From contig JBGOUY010000097.1 of assembly GCA_041477795.1 (NCBI GenBank), forward strand, positions 1 through 13,821: a stretch of 13,821 bases of DNA. Direction: 5' to 3'. Positions 13,191 through 13,821 of this stretch are shown here, piece after piece. The notes below the pieces were generated by a model. That model did not search any database, had not been told where the DNA came from, and was given only the letters and a program-made list of their open reading frames with translations. This stretch comes from DATFMP01 sp041477795 (GTDB lineage Bacteria > SAR324 > JACQKK01). A program made the translations under genes and the position numbers. Within the stretch, counting starts at the first letter, position 1. The number at the start of each line of letters is the position of its first letter.

Positions 13191-13438
13191 TCCGGCTGCC
13201 TGACGGCAGCCACCTCTCTCCCGAGGGAGAGAGGCAAAGGCCCGCCTTTCCGGGGGTGTTGCGACAGCCTTCTCCCCCGGGAGAAGGAGGAGCCGGCGCC
13301 AGCCGGCGGAGGCCTCACTCCGGCTGCTTGACGGCAGCCACCTCTCTCCCGAGGGGAGAGAGGAACAGCCCGCCCCGAGGGTTGTGTCACACCCTTCTCC
13401 TTTTCGGAGAAGGGGGAGCCGGCGCCAGCCGGCGGAGG
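13190..13438 (+). repeat. Two direct copies of a ~122-bp hairpin-bearing element
   Basis: Copy A is 13190-13312 and copy B 13318-13438, offset 128 bp. Both run from CTCCGGCTGC(C/T)TGACGGC through CACCTCTCTCCCGAGGG to GAGCCGGCGCCAGCCGG and CGGAGG, with a diverged middle. Each holds two strong hairpins. In A these are 10-bp arms at 13213-13234 around GA and 8-bp arms at 13269-13286. In B they are 10-bp arms at 13341-13363 and 9-bp arms at 13392-13414 around TTTTC. The hairpins are preserved although their sequences differ. Confidence 0.85.
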
Positions 13439-13454
13439 ATGAGGCCCGCCCCCC

Positions 13455-13483
13455 TGGACTTTCCCCGCCTTCTATGGTATACA
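13455..13483 (+). promoter_or_regulatory. Possible sigma-70-type promoter
   Basis: TGGACT (13455-13460, 4 of 6 to TTGACA) and TATACA (13478-13483, 4 of 6 to TATAAT) are 17 bp apart, with a TG one base before the -10, as in extended -10 promoters. It sits in the only AT-richer patch of the repeat region and points to the gene at 13718, about 230 bp downstream. The match is weak. Confidence 0.3.
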
Positions 13484-13573
13484 CATGTATCCCATTGCAG
13501 GTCCCACACAGGGGGCGCGGGGGAGCCTGTCCGCCGAAGTCGAAGCCCTGCTCCCCCGCCCGCTGTTGCTGTT

Positions 13574-13652
13574 GCCCTCTCCACGGTGTTGTCGCTTCGC
13601 CCCGCGAGCGGGGCTCAGGGTGGAGAGGGCCGGCCCGCAGGATGCGGGCCGG
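13574..13652. repeat. Compound hairpin block
   Basis: An outer stem of 11 bp (GCCCTCTCCAC at 13574-13584 with its complement at 13620-13630) encloses an inner 7-bp stem GCCCCGC/GCGGGGC (13599-13614, GA loop). Directly adjoining is a perfect 10-bp stem CCGGCCCGCA/TGCGGGCCGG (13630-13652, GGA loop). Confidence 0.8.
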
Positions 13653-13653
13653 G

Positions 13654-13677
13654 GCCTGTCCCGAGCGAAGTCGAGGG
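13654..13677 (-). repeat. 24-bp inverted repeat, right copy
   Basis: Exact reverse complement of 13167-13190. It lies immediately right of the compound hairpin and 40 bp before the start of the last gene. Confidence 0.85.
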
Positions 13678-13717
13678 ATGAGGTCGCAGTTCATTTTTCC
13701 AAACGGAGCCAATTCCT

Positions 13718-13821
13718 ATGACCACCCGGAAGCAACGTGCGGCGAACCGCCGCAACGCCAAGAAGTCCACCGGCCCGCGCACGCCGAAGGGCAAGGCGAA
13801 GGCCGCGCAGAACGCCACCAA
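13718..13821 (+). CDS. Start of a basic hypothetical protein, STGPRTPKGKA-type N terminus (3' end outside window)
   Basis: Only the first 34 codons are present. The ATG at 13718 has GGAG at 13705-13708, nine bases upstream. The visible residues are Arg/Lys-rich: MTTRKQRAANRRNAKK, then STGPRTPKGKAKAAQNAT. From memory, the pattern NRxNAxxSTGPxTPxGKAxxxxNA, usually followed by an Ala-x-x-HGL segment, begins many short hypothetical proteins of uncharacterised function in diverse bacteria. They often occur in multiple copies per genome. The real reading frame is supported by this match and by the ribosome binding site. No function is assigned. It lies just after the repeat block, a common setting for such genes. 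Confidence 0.75.
   Translation, partial: MTTRKQRAANRRNAKKSTGPRTPKGKAKAAQNAT

Larger units (their letters stand above)
13035..13717. other. 683-bp repeat-rich intergenic region
   Basis: No gene is supported between the divergent membrane-protein gene and the gene entering at the right edge. It is filled with direct and inverted repeats (listed separately). Open frames crossing it change composition at repeat borders and carry no family signature. The regulatory signals of both flanking genes must lie within it; the only candidate I see for the rightward gene is the weak promoter at 13455-13483. Confidence 0.7.

Noticed and set aside
13190..13438. CRISPR-like array
   Set aside because: There are only two copies, ~122 bp long with diverged middles and no short repeat/unique spacer pattern, and no cas gene is present.
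13065..13712. Open frames on both strands across the repeat region
   Set aside because: They consist of translated repeats, with duplicated peptide stretches on both strands and no start signal or family match.

Overview
The window is GC-rich, gene-dense DNA with Shine-Dalgarno sites. It most likely comes from a motile proteobacterium, beta or gamma; this rests on gene content (chemosensory operon, AarF/UbiB-type kinase, DUF420-like membrane protein) and on the style of the intergenic palindromes, and I cannot name a genus.

Left part (1-8832, + strand): a chemosensory cluster in the order cheB (5' end probably outside the window), cheR, cheA, cheW and a soluble chemoreceptor, closed by a strong intrinsic terminator at 8785-8832. 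CheB and CheR would demethylate and methylate the receptor, and CheW would couple it to CheA. Two proteins are unusual. CheA is a 1192-residue hybrid kinase with a complete-looking group I truncated haemoglobin domain near its N terminus, with the expected haem-pocket residues. This is followed by HPt, a degenerate MshEN-like tandem repeat where P2 normally sits, the kinase core, two CheW-like domains and a receiver. The receptor has no membrane segments and carries five PAS-like domains, four of them at an exact 360-nt period. Together they suggest a cytoplasmic chemosensory array that reads O2, NO or redox state, with part of the sensing built into the kinase. No cheY or cheD is visible.

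Middle (8876-10420, +): an AarF/ABC1/UbiB-family kinase-like protein. It converges on a minus-strand group, and the 320-bp gap between them (10421-10739) holds perfect short palindromes.

Right part (10740-13034, - strand): a small DUF420-like membrane protein, then after a 334-bp palindrome-bearing gap a GNAT acetyltransferase whose stop codon overlaps the start of a histone-deacetylase-family amidohydrolase. This acetyltransferase/deacetylase pair is translationally coupled and resembles the acuA/acuC pairing.

The last ~680 bp before the final gene (13035-13717) is repeat-rich: two ~122-bp direct copies full of hairpins, a 24-bp inverted pair flanking the region, and a compound hairpin. At the right edge a gene begins (13718 onward) with the Arg/Lys-rich STGPRTPKGKA-type N terminus found in many short hypothetical proteins.
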